64,000 nt of DNA from assembly GCF_036632915.2 (NCBI RefSeq), contig NZ_CP155552.1, positions 2,728,001-2,792,000 on the forward strand. The letters run 5' to 3'. Shown one piece after another: positions 57,389 to 64,000 of the stretch. This DNA comes from Faecalibacterium taiwanense (GTDB lineage Bacteria > Bacillota > Clostridia > Oscillospirales > Ruminococcaceae). The translations under genes were made by a program, and so were the position numbers. The number at the start of each line of letters is the position of its first letter. The stretch's first letter is position 1. Under the pieces are notes generated by a model, which saw only the letters and a list, made by a program, of their open reading frames with translations, searched no databases and was not told where the DNA came from.

Positions 57389-59157
57389 TCACCGCGTCAC
57401 TTTTGCAAACTCTGCGGCAAGGGCAGCATTCACCGAGCGGACGGCATTGGCATCCGGCTTGATCTCGGCCCGGTCATAGGTGAACAGACCGTTCACCTCA
57501 TCTTCCACATCCGTCAGCTGGGTGTACACCAGCGCCGAGAGTCCTTTTTTGAGCTGCGGCAGTACCGTGCCCAATTGCAGCTTTTTGCAGCGGGCGGTCA
57601 GGTCTGCGCGGCTCTTGGCCGTGCCGTAGCCGTAGGTTTTGCCCGGTGCTTCGTGCCCCGGCATGGGCCATGCAATGCCGCCGTATTCACTCAGGGCCAC
57701 AGTGCGCTTTCCGGGCTTTACATGCAGCGGATAGAAATAGTTGTGGATGGAGCACACATCTCCGCCGCCCTGATCATACCAACCGCTGGCCTCGTCCACA
57801 AGGCGGGTATCGTCCAGCGTTCGGATGGCCTGCACTGCCCTGGCCGCATCAAACTGGCCCCAGCCTTCGTTGAAGGGTACCCAGCAGCCGATGCACGGAT
57901 GGCAGCGCAGGGCTTCCACGGTGGCTTGCAGCTCTTTGCGGTATGTTTCCCGGCTGGATGCTTTTCCGCGGCTCAGCAGGCCCCAGAGTGGCTCTGCGTC
58001 GGGCAGGCGGCGCACAAGGGGCTGCAGCACATTGGTCAGGTAGGTGACGAACCACAGGTTGTATCTGCTGCCGCCGTTCACCATGTCCTGCCAGACCACA
58101 AGGCCCAGCCTGTCGCAGTGGTAGTACCAGCGCTGCGGCTCGATCTTGGCGTGCTTGCGCAGCAGGTTGAATCCCAGCGCTTTCACCTCGCTCAGCTCCC
58201 GCTCCACCGCCGCATCGGAAGGCGGGGTATACAGGCCCTGCGGCCAGTAGCCCTGGTCCAGCAGGCCGTTGAGCAGGATGGGCTTTCCGTTCAGGCAGAA
58301 GCGCAGCACGCCCCGCGCATCCGGCTCACAGCTCCACTTGCGCAGGGCAAAGTAGCTGTGCACGGTGTCGAACTGCTCCTCCCCTCCCTGCGTGGTGCCC
58401 ACGGTCAGGTCATACAAAAACGGGGTATCCGGGCTCCACGGAAAGAAATGTTCCTCCGGGATGTTCAGCGTCACCTCGCCGTCCCGGTCCGCTTCGTCGC
58501 TGCCCCAGTCCTCGGCAATGGTCACGCCCCCGGCCCGCACCACGGCCCACAGGTTCACTGCACCTCCGGGCATGGAAGTATGGGCTTTCACGGTCACGGT
58601 GCGGGCATCGTAGTCCGGCGTGACCGTGAGCGACTGGATGTAGTTTTCCGGCACACGCTCCATCCAGACCGTCTGCCAGATGCCGCTCTGGGCCGGATAG
58701 AACATGCCGCCGGGCTTCAGGGTCTGCTTGCCCCGTGCCTGCGTGCCGCTGTCCGTGGGGTCCTGCACGGCCACCCACAGGCTGTTGCGGCCCGTATCGT
58801 TGAGCTGGGCGGTGACATCCAGTGTGAAGGGCCAGTAGCCGCCCCGATGGCCACCCACCAGATGGCCGTTCACCTGCACCGCACAGGCATCGTCCACCGC
58901 GCCGAAGTGCAGAAGCACCCGCCCCCTTCTCCCGGAGGGGGAGCAAAGGTGCAGTGGTAGTGCAGCCACTGGCCGGGCTGCAGGGTGCGGCCCACGCCGG
59001 AGGCCTTTGTTTCCGGAGAGTAGGGCACCAGAATGCTGCCGTCCCACGCAGCGGGGTATTCTGCTGTCTGAGTAATGGCGTACTTCCACAGGCCGTTCAG
59101 GTTCTCATAGCTGTCCCGGCGCATAGCCGGGCGAGGATATTCCGGGAGTGGGTGCAT
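57389..59157 (-). CDS. Glycoside hydrolase family 2 protein (frameshifted)
   Basis: The restored enzyme has ~590 residues. It starts MHPLPEYPRPAMRRDSYENL at 59157, with an N-terminal jelly-roll (NGLWKYAI, VNGHLVGGHRGGYWPFTLDV), an immunoglobulin-like domain and the TIM-barrel. The acid/base Glu is in FNEGWGQFD and the nucleophile Glu in ALSEYGGIAW. It is shorter than beta-galactosidase, so beta-glucuronidase or a related specificity is possible; the substrate cannot be read. The frame is lost at a C-run (58922-58926; five G on the coding strand, six needed). No sugar transporter or regulator adjoins it. Confidence 0.85.
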
Positions 59158-59336
59158 GGTCTCACCGCCTTTGATTTGTTGGTTTCATTCTAGCACAGGG
59201 CGGGTGGCTTGTATAGACTGAGCAGCAACGATTTGGAATTGCCGCCGCGTTCGCTTTGGACGAGTTGTGGCACCCAGCGTCTGCTGGCCACGGCCCCACG
59301 CGATTACGCTCTGCACCGGAAGCATTTTCCACATAC

Positions 59337-59372
59337 AAAAAGGCTGCTGTACCAAATGGCGCAGCAGCCTTT
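59337..59372 (-). terminator. Terminator of the tat operon
   Basis: AAAGGCTGCTG (from 59338) pairs with CAGCAGCCTTT (ending 59372). On the minus strand a TTTTTG run follows. It lies 40 bases beyond tatC. Confidence 0.75.
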
Positions 59373-59411
59373 GCTTTTGCAATGATAAAACAGAAAACCT
59401 GAAGTCAGAGC

Positions 59412-60212
59412 TTACTCTTCGTCCTCATCCTCGTCATCTTCGTCATCATCGTCCTCTTTCGGCTTATAGAAGATGCCGCTCAGGAGAATGCTGATGAAGT
59501 ACAGCAGCACCATGGGGCCGGCCACCATGCACTGAGACACGATATCCGGCGGGGTGACAACGGCCGCGATGAAGAAGATGATCACGATGGCAACGCCGCG
59601 CACCTGCTTGAGCAGCTGCGGGTTGATAATGCCCATCTTGGACAGGATGATGGTGATCAGAGGCATCTCAAACACGCAGCCAAAAATGATGAACATGGTC
59701 AAGCAGAGGTTGACATAGCTCTCGATACTGGTGGTGGTCTGGATGTACTCGGCACCCTCGATGCCAGTGCTGAGGAAACGCAGCATGAAGGGCATCATGA
59801 GCTTGTAGGCGAACAGCACGCCCACGCAGAACAGGATAAGACCCAGCAGCATGACCAGCTTGAAGAAGGTGCTCTCGCTCCGTTTCAGACCCGGCCTTGC
59901 AAATGCATAGATGTGGTAGAACGCCACCGGCACAGTGACCACCACGCCTGCCAGAATGGAGACGCGGAAATACTGCATCAGCTTTTCCTGCGGGGCAATG
60001 GAAACAAACTCGTAATAGTCGCGGCCCATGGCAGTGAGCAGATCGATCAGACGGTCGGCGTATGCCAGCGAGACCACAACACCCACCACGAACACCACCG
60101 CGCAGATGATCAGCCTGTTCCGCAGTTCTTTCAGATGGCCGGTCAGCGTCATGCTGCCGTCCTCTGCCATGACTTCGGCTTTTTTCTTTTTGCGCTTAAC
60201 GTTCGTAGCCAC
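59412..60212 (-). CDS. tatC: Twin-arginine translocase subunit TatC
   Basis: A 266-residue, six-helix membrane protein that recognises twin-arginine signal peptides. MTLTGHLKELRNRLI is the conserved N-terminal cytoplasmic motif. The periplasmic glutamate region (SIAPQEKLMQYFRVS) and VTPPDIVSQCMVAGPMVLLY near the end are diagnostic. The C-terminus is an unusually acidic Asp/Glu run of ~17 residues. It lies two bases downstream of tatA and follows the TatB-like gene, so one operon encodes the pore. Intact. Confidence 0.95.
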   Translation of the reverse strand: MATNVKRKKKKAEVMAEDGSMTLTGHLKELRNRLIICAVVFVVGVVVSLAYADRLIDLLTAMGRDYYEFVSIAPQEKLMQYFRVSILAGVVVTVPVAFYHIYAFARPGLKRSESTFFKLVMLLGLILFCVGVLFAYKLMMPFMLRFLSTGIEGAEYIQTTTSIESYVNLCLTMFIIFGCVFEMPLITIILSKMGIINPQLLKQVRGVAIVIIFFIAAVVTPPDIVSQCMVAGPMVLLYFISILLSGIFYKPKEDDDDEDDEDEDEE

Positions 60213-60214
60213 AA

Positions 60215-60418
60215 TTACTCCTCGTCTTCGTCCTTCTTGGAAACCTGCTTCTCGGTCTTCTCCTCGGAATCATCGGAGCCTTCCTCGTCCTCCATGCCCT
60301 TCTTGAAGCCGTTGATGGTCTTGCCGAACATCTTGCCCAGCTTCGGCAGGTTCTTGGGTCCAAAGATCAGCAGAGCGACGACCAGGATGATCAGCAGTTC
60401 GTTAGTACCAATACGCAT
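60215..60418 (-). CDS. tatA: Twin-arginine translocase subunit TatA
   Basis: A 67-residue protein with a short N-terminal membrane helix (LLIILVVALLIFG), the FGPKNLPKLGKMFG hinge of TatA proteins, an amphipathic helix and a charged Asp/Glu/Lys tail. GGAGA precedes the ATG. It polymerises to form the translocation pore with TatC. Position between the TatB-like gene and tatC fits the assignment. Confidence 0.93.
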   Translation of the reverse strand: MRIGTNELLIILVVALLIFGPKNLPKLGKMFGKTINGFKKGMEDEEGSDDSEEKTEKQVSKKDEDEE

Positions 60419-60509
60419 AATAAAAATCTCCTTTTTACTTTGCCGCGCCGCGTGGCGGGCTTATTGCATGTATCAGGCAACCGCGGGCGCGGGTGCATCC
60501 AGTAAGTAA

Positions 60510-61118
60510 TCAGTCCTTCGGCAGAACATCATTCTGACGAGGGTCTTCCTCCACCGGCTCGGCCGCAGGAGCAGCCTCGGCAGCTTCCTGTGCGGGAGCC
60601 GCTTCTGCAGCAGGCTCGGCCTTTTCCTCTGCGGGTGCAGCGGCAGGCTCAGCCTTTTCAACCGGGGCGGCGGGTTCTTCAGCCTTCTCGGCAGGTGCAG
60701 CGGTCTCCTCAGCGGGAGTGCTCTCCTCTGCCTTGGCGGCAGATGCAGCGTCCTCTTCCAGCTCTTCCACCGGCTCCTCGGTCAGCTCGGTCACTTCCTC
60801 GGCGGCTTCTGCCTTGGCAGCTTCCTCCTTGCTGGTCTTGCCGATACCGGTAAAGCTCTTGGTCACATCCTTGACGCTGTTGTCGATATCCTTCTTGATA
60901 TCGGTCAGCGGGGCAACAGCTTCCTTCAGGGGAGCCTGGATCTCATTCAGCGGCTCTACAACGTTCTTCTGGATCTCCTCAGAAGCAGCGCCGGTGTACT
61001 TTTTCAGTTCACGCAGCATCTTGCCGATCTTCTTTGCGTAGACGGGCAGCTGATCCGGGCCGATGAACACGAACGCCACGATCACGATGACGACAAGTTC
61101 CCAAAAACCAATTTTCAT
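60510..61118 (-). CDS. TatB-like (TatA/B family) protein with long low-complexity tail
   Basis: A 202-residue protein. Residues 1-25 are a TatA/TatB-type membrane helix with FIGPDQLPVYAKKIGKML, an amphipathic helix. A ~50-residue helical stretch follows, then a long Ala/Glu/Pro-rich repeat-like tail (e.g. PAAPAEEKAEPAAEAAPAQE). TatB-type proteins bind TatC and the substrate before TatA is recruited. Many Firmicutes lack a distinct TatB, so this may be a second TatA. First gene of the tat operon; strong GGAAAGGA site upstream. Confidence 0.75.
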   Translation of the reverse strand: MKIGFWELVVIVIVAFVFIGPDQLPVYAKKIGKMLRELKKYTGAASEEIQKNVVEPLNEIQAPLKEAVAPLTDIKKDIDNSVKDVTKSFTGIGKTSKEEAAKAEAAEEVTELTEEPVEELEEDAASAAKAEESTPAEETAAPAEKAEEPAAPVEKAEPAAAPAEEKAEPAAEAAPAQEAAEAAPAAEPVEEDPRQNDVLPKD

Positions 61119-61406
61119 ACTAACTCGTTTCCTTTCCTGTGCGGCGGGACGTTTTACGGGGCCGACGCACCTGCATTGCAGTGCGTGCCGCGAACCGTTC
61201 TTTGCCCTGTTCTTCGTCCGCTTCCGTGGGAGTTCGGCGCTCTTTGCGCCTGTGTTGCCCTACTTATACCGAAAAGTGGTGAACTCATTCTGAACAATAT
61301 ATGAATTTTTCATGAACGAGTGCATATTCAGGGTATTTTTGTAAACAAATAATATTTTACACTTGCTTTATTACGTTTTGGATAGGATACAACAGCGCAG
61401 TCTTTT
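61119..61406. other. Intergenic region upstream of the tat operon
   Basis: About 290 bases without a gene. It contains a hairpin of the ACGCA...TGCGT type at 61165-61186 in the leader of the TatB-like gene and AT-rich sequence from 61290 to 61380. A minus-strand TATAAG-like -10 lies near 61262-61268; I cannot assign a convincing -35. Confidence 0.35.
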
Positions 61407-61440
61407 GCAAAAAAAGAGGACACCGCACAAAACGGTGTCC
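61407..61440 (-). terminator. Terminator of the nifS-nifU operon
   Basis: On the minus strand GGACACCG and CGGTGTCC (61418-61425 and 61433-61440) pair over eight bases. A TCTTTTTTT run follows (A-run at 61407-61415 on plus). Confidence 0.85.
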
Positions 61441-61462
61441 CCTGAAGCGTTCTTTGCGGGGA

Positions 61463-61906
61463 TCAGTGGCCGCAGCTCTCGCAGTGGTCGCAGTCCTCTT
61501 CGAGCTTACCCACGATGGGTTCCGGATCGATGCCCTGACGGCGGTAGTAGTCGGACAGAGCAGCCTTGACGGCCTGCTCGGCCAGAACAGAGCAGTGCAC
61601 CTTGATGGGAGGCAGACCTTCCAGAGCTTCCACAACGGCCTTGTTGGTCAGCTTGAGCGCCTCGTCGATGGTCTTGCCCTTGATGAGGTCGGTGGCCATG
61701 CTGCTGGTGGCGATGGCGGCACCGCAGCCGAAGGTGAGGAACTTGACATCCACGATCACGTTGTTCTCGATCTTCAGGTACATGCGCATGATATCGCCGC
61801 ACTTGGGGTTGCCCACTTCGCCCACGCCGTTTGCGTCGGGGATCTCACCCACATTGTGCGGATTTGCAAAATGCTCCATGACCTTTGCGCTATACATGCT
61901 TGCCAT
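61463..61906 (-). CDS. nifU: Fe-S cluster scaffold protein NifU/IscU
   Basis: A 147-residue scaffold on which iron-sulfur clusters are assembled. The three cluster cysteines are in GNPKCGDIM, TFGCGAAIA and VHCSVLAEQA, with the IscU-type aspartate in NPKCGD. The C-terminus adds CDHCESCGH, a metal-binding-like tail seen in Clostridial members. ATG 61906 lies two bases after the nifS stop, with a GGGAGAG ribosome site inside nifS. The nifS-nifU pair without iscA/hscBA is the minimal ISC-type set of anaerobes. Confidence 0.93.
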   Translation of the reverse strand: MASMYSAKVMEHFANPHNVGEIPDANGVGEVGNPKCGDIMRMYLKIENNVIVDVKFLTFGCGAAIATSSMATDLIKGKTIDEALKLTNKAVVEALEGLPPIKVHCSVLAEQAVKAALSDYYRRQGIDPEPIVGKLEEDCDHCESCGH

Positions 61907-61908
61907 AA

Positions 61909-63126
61909 TTACTGCTCTCCCTTCAGGCTGAACTGGCGGGCCGTGTTCTGGCCCTGCAGCCACATACAACTCATAGCACGGCGGCGGGGGATCACTTCCT
62001 CCAGCACGTCGCACAGATATTTTGCTTCTTCCATGGTGTTCTGCGGGCCAAAGGTGAACCGCATGGAGCCGTGGCCGATCTCCTCAGGCACGCCGATGCT
62101 CAGCAGGACGTGGCTGGGGTCCAGACTGTCGGAGTTGCAGGCAGAGCCGGTGGAGGCACAGATGCCGTGCATATCCAGATCCAGCAGGATGGTCTCGCCT
62201 TCCAGACCCGGGAAGCTGATGTTCACATTGTTAGGCAGACGGGGGCTGCGGCCGCCGTTCAGGCGGGCTTCCGGGATGTTCTTGAGGACGCGGTCGATGA
62301 CATAATCGCGCAGCTCGCTCTCATGGGCCATGCGCTCATCCAGATGCGCCGTGGCGATCTCCAGTGCCTTGCCCATGGCAGCAATGCCGGCCACGTTCTC
62401 GGTACCTGCACGGTGGCGGGCCTCCTGACTGCCGCCATCGATCAGGTTCTGGGGCCATACGCCCTTGCGGCAATACAGGGCACCCATGCCCTTGGGGCCG
62501 TTGAACTTGTGGGCGCTCATGGACAGCATATCCACGCCCAGTTCCTTCACATCCACGGGGATGGCACCCACAGCCTGCACCGCGTCGGTGTGCATCCACA
62601 CACCGTGCTTGTGAGCGACCTCGGCGATCTCCTTGATGGGCTGGATGGTACCGATCTCGTTGTTGGCCATCATGATGCTGACCAGCGCGGTATCGGGACG
62701 GATGGCAGCTTCCACGTCCTCGGGACGGATGTAGCCCTCGGCGGTGGGCTTGATATAGGTCACTTCAAAGCCCATGCGCTCCAGTGCAGCCATGCTGTGC
62801 ATGATAGCATGGTGCTCAAAAGCGCTGGTGATGAGGTGCTTTTTGTTCTGGCGTGCCTTGGTGAAGGCGGTGCCCTTTACGGCCCAGTTGTCGGCCTCGG
62901 AGCCGCAGCTGGTAAAGAAGAGCTCAGCCGGACTTGCATTGATGGCCTTTGCCACCTGCGCACGACCGGTGTCCACGAATTCCTTAGCCTCATAGCCCAC
63001 ACTGTAATGGCTGCTGGGGTTGCCGCAGGCACCGCTCAGGGCTTTGACCATCATTTCCAGTGCCTCGGGAGCACAGGGAGTGGTGGCAGCATTATCCAGA
63101 TAAACCACTTTTTCCATGTTTTCCAT
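61909..63126 (-). CDS. nifS: Cysteine desulfurase NifS/IscS
   Basis: A 405-residue PLP enzyme that supplies sulfur from cysteine. The N-terminus VYLDNAATTPCAPEALE, the PLP lysine in SMSAHKFNGPKGMGALY, RAGTENVAGIAAMGKAL, and the active-site cysteine loop ASTGSACNSDSLDPSHVL are all present. A ~20-residue extra tail (SCMWLQGQNTARQFSLKGEQ) extends past the usual end. ATG 63126 follows AAGGAT; a second Met nine bases later is possible. It is cotranscribed with nifU from the promoter at 63207-63236. Confidence 0.95.
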   Translation of the reverse strand: MENMEKVVYLDNAATTPCAPEALEMMVKALSGACGNPSSHYSVGYEAKEFVDTGRAQVAKAINASPAELFFTSCGSEADNWAVKGTAFTKARQNKKHLITSAFEHHAIMHSMAALERMGFEVTYIKPTAEGYIRPEDVEAAIRPDTALVSIMMANNEIGTIQPIKEIAEVAHKHGVWMHTDAVQAVGAIPVDVKELGVDMLSMSAHKFNGPKGMGALYCRKGVWPQNLIDGGSQEARHRAGTENVAGIAAMGKALEIATAHLDERMAHESELRDYVIDRVLKNIPEARLNGGRSPRLPNNVNISFPGLEGETILLDLDMHGICASTGSACNSDSLDPSHVLLSIGVPEEIGHGSMRFTFGPQNTMEEAKYLCDVLEEVIPRRRAMSCMWLQGQNTARQFSLKGEQ

Positions 63127-63206
63127 AGGAATGATCCTTTCTTATTGAACGCGTCTGCGGGAGCCTTGAATGCCCTGTGCAGATGCGGAATCCTTTCAAC
63201 GGATAA

Positions 63207-63236
63207 GTTATACCATATCATTCCCTAGTATGTCAA
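63207..63236 (-). promoter_or_regulatory. Promoter of nifS-nifU
   Basis: On the minus strand TTGACA (63236-63231) and TATAAC (63212-63207) are spaced by 18 bases. No IscR-type box was recognised. Confidence 0.7.
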
Positions 63237-63259
63237 TATGAATACTGGATTTTCGTGAT

Positions 63260-63700
63260 TCAGTCACCTTTTTTGCCCTTTCCGGTCAGTTTTCCCAGTA
63301 CCACCTTCCACTTGGGGTAGCCCCAGCGCTTATCCTCGGCAAAATCGTCCGCTAGCTTCCACGGAAAATTGCTGCCGTCAAAGTAAAGATTGCCCGTCTC
63401 GTCCACGCGGTCCAGCTTTTTGGGCAGATACGCCTCGTCGTAGTAGCTCTTGCGCCGGTCGGGCAGCACCCAGTGCAGGGTGCCGTCCTCGTCCATGCCG
63501 GATGCCCATACGCCGAACACGAAGGTTGCGGCTTCGCCGTAGCAGTGCTGCTCAAAGCGGATGGCACCATCGTAATAGAACTTGATGACCTCCAGCGTGC
63601 CGGATTCCTTTTTGCCGTCGCGGCCCAAGGTAGGGCGGTAGTCCTGCTGGTAGCGGCAGCCGCAGTGACTGCCGGCAAAATCTTTTGCGTGGAACGACAT
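63260..63700 (-). CDS. Hypothetical protein
   Basis: A 146-residue soluble protein, rich in Tyr, Asp, Lys and Gly, with no membrane segment or family I recognise. It begins MSFHAKDFAGSHCGCRYQQD and contains beta-rich segments such as LYFDGSNFPWKLADDF. The ATG follows AAGGATAAC. It is encoded 20 bases after the rhodanese gene on the same strand, so the two are probably cotranscribed. The nifS promoter lies beyond its end. Confidence 0.6.
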   Translation of the reverse strand: MSFHAKDFAGSHCGCRYQQDYRPTLGRDGKKESGTLEVIKFYYDGAIRFEQHCYGEAATFVFGVWASGMDEDGTLHWVLPDRRKSYYDEAYLPKKLDRVDETGNLYFDGSNFPWKLADDFAEDKRWGYPKWKVVLGKLTGKGKKGD

Positions 63701-63720
63701 GGAGTTATCCTTCTTTCTTT

Positions 63721-64000
63721 TTAAAAATGCCCTTCAAAGTCGCCCTCGATCTCATAGGGCCAGCTCAGGATGCCGCCCAGATCGTACAGGCGGGTGTAGC
63801 CAAGGCTTTCCAGCTTGCGCACGGCATCGGCACTGCGGCGGCCGGTGCGGCAGTAGACCAGCCATACAGCGTTCTTATCCGGCAGCACCTCAGCCGCACG
63901 GCTCAGCACCTGACCCAGCGGCAGCAGCTTTGCGCCGGGGATGTGGCCCACGGCAAACTCGTCCGGCTCCCGGACATCTACAGCAGCCGCCTCGTGTGCA
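63721..64000 (-). CDS. Rhodanese-like domain protein (partial, N-terminus outside window)
   Basis: The visible ~92 C-terminal residues form a single rhodanese domain: VDVREPDEFAVGHIPGAKLL, then the active-site loop WLVYCRTGRRSADAVRKLES with the catalytic cysteine, and LYDLGGILSWPYEIEGDF. Such single-domain proteins carry persulfide sulfur or sense redox state. The frame is open to the window end and the start is not seen. Closeness to nifS suggests, but does not prove, a sulfur-transfer role. Confidence 0.85.
   Translation of the reverse strand, partial: AHEAAAVDVREPDEFAVGHIPGAKLLPLGQVLSRAAEVLPDKNAVWLVYCRTGRRSADAVRKLESLGYTRLYDLGGILSWPYEIEGDFEGHF

Noticed and set aside
59185..59382. 65-codon minus-strand frame between the GH2 and tat genes
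   Set aside because: It includes the tat terminator hairpin, has no ribosome site, and resembles no protein family.
1..64000. CRISPR arrays, rRNA genes
   Set aside because: No regularly spaced direct repeats of CRISPR length and no rRNA signature sequences were seen.

Overview
The window looks like chromosome of a gut Clostridia species of the Faecalibacterium/Oscillospiraceae type. I infer this from the high-GC housekeeping block at the right (pyruvate phosphate dikinase, Pth, Mfd, Tat and NifS/NifU genes), the CCCTCTCAGTC-type intergenic repeats, and the Tn1549/Tn4451-style mobile-element genes. No rRNA, tRNA or CRISPR array was recognised. About three quarters of the window (1 to ~47.85 kb) is nested mobile DNA; ordinary chromosome runs from about 47.87 kb to the end.

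Element A (left of the window to ~9.38 kb) has a control module: an XRE repressor, two ImmA/IrrE-type proteases, small proteins and a sigma-like protein. Two candidate structured RNAs (872-936 and 2335-2440) lie among these genes. An operon of three complete large serine recombinases follows, ending in a small resolvase-like protein whose nucleophile serine is replaced. Element A ends inside another large serine recombinase gene, of which only the part from the DMSRFGR motif onward remains (9386-11041).

Element B (~9.39 to ~47.85 kb) is a Tn1549-like integrative conjugative element. It carries tnpV, oriT, a MobA/MobL relaxase, tnpW, VirD4, Maff2, a VirB6-like protein, PrgI, VirB4, an NlpC/P60 hydrolase, DUF4315, DUF4366, TopB, accessory proteins and a giant helicase/methylase-type gene with a second tnpV nested in another frame. 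Its cargo is a MarR regulator plus two radical SAM proteins (a 'radical SAM mobile pair' type module of unknown function) and an ArsC-like protein. Element B looks decayed: VirD4 lacks its Walker A half, a two-component/ABC locus is collapsed by deletion, and the giant gene appears fused to the C-terminus of a serine recombinase.

Element C (~18.78 to ~29.03 kb) is a mobilizable Tn4451-like element inserted into the maff2 gene of element B. The two halves of maff2 flank it and a 12-bp near-identical repeat marks the ends. It has its own oriT, relaxase, primase, VapE-like ATPase, regulators, tnpV and a full large serine recombinase. Both oriT sites resemble the RSF1010/MOBQ nic region and sit directly after DUF3847 genes.

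Chromosomal part: ppdK (-), a GlmU-like acyltransferase, pth, mfd, a SurA/PrsA-like lipoprotein (+), a GH2 glycosidase (-), tatC-tatA-tatB-like (-), nifU-nifS (-), a hypothetical gene and a rhodanese (-). At least fifteen genes between ~13 and ~59 kb, including mfd, are broken by apparent one-base losses, mostly in homopolymer runs. This pattern suggests uncorrected sequencing indels rather than real decay, so these genes are described as their restored products.
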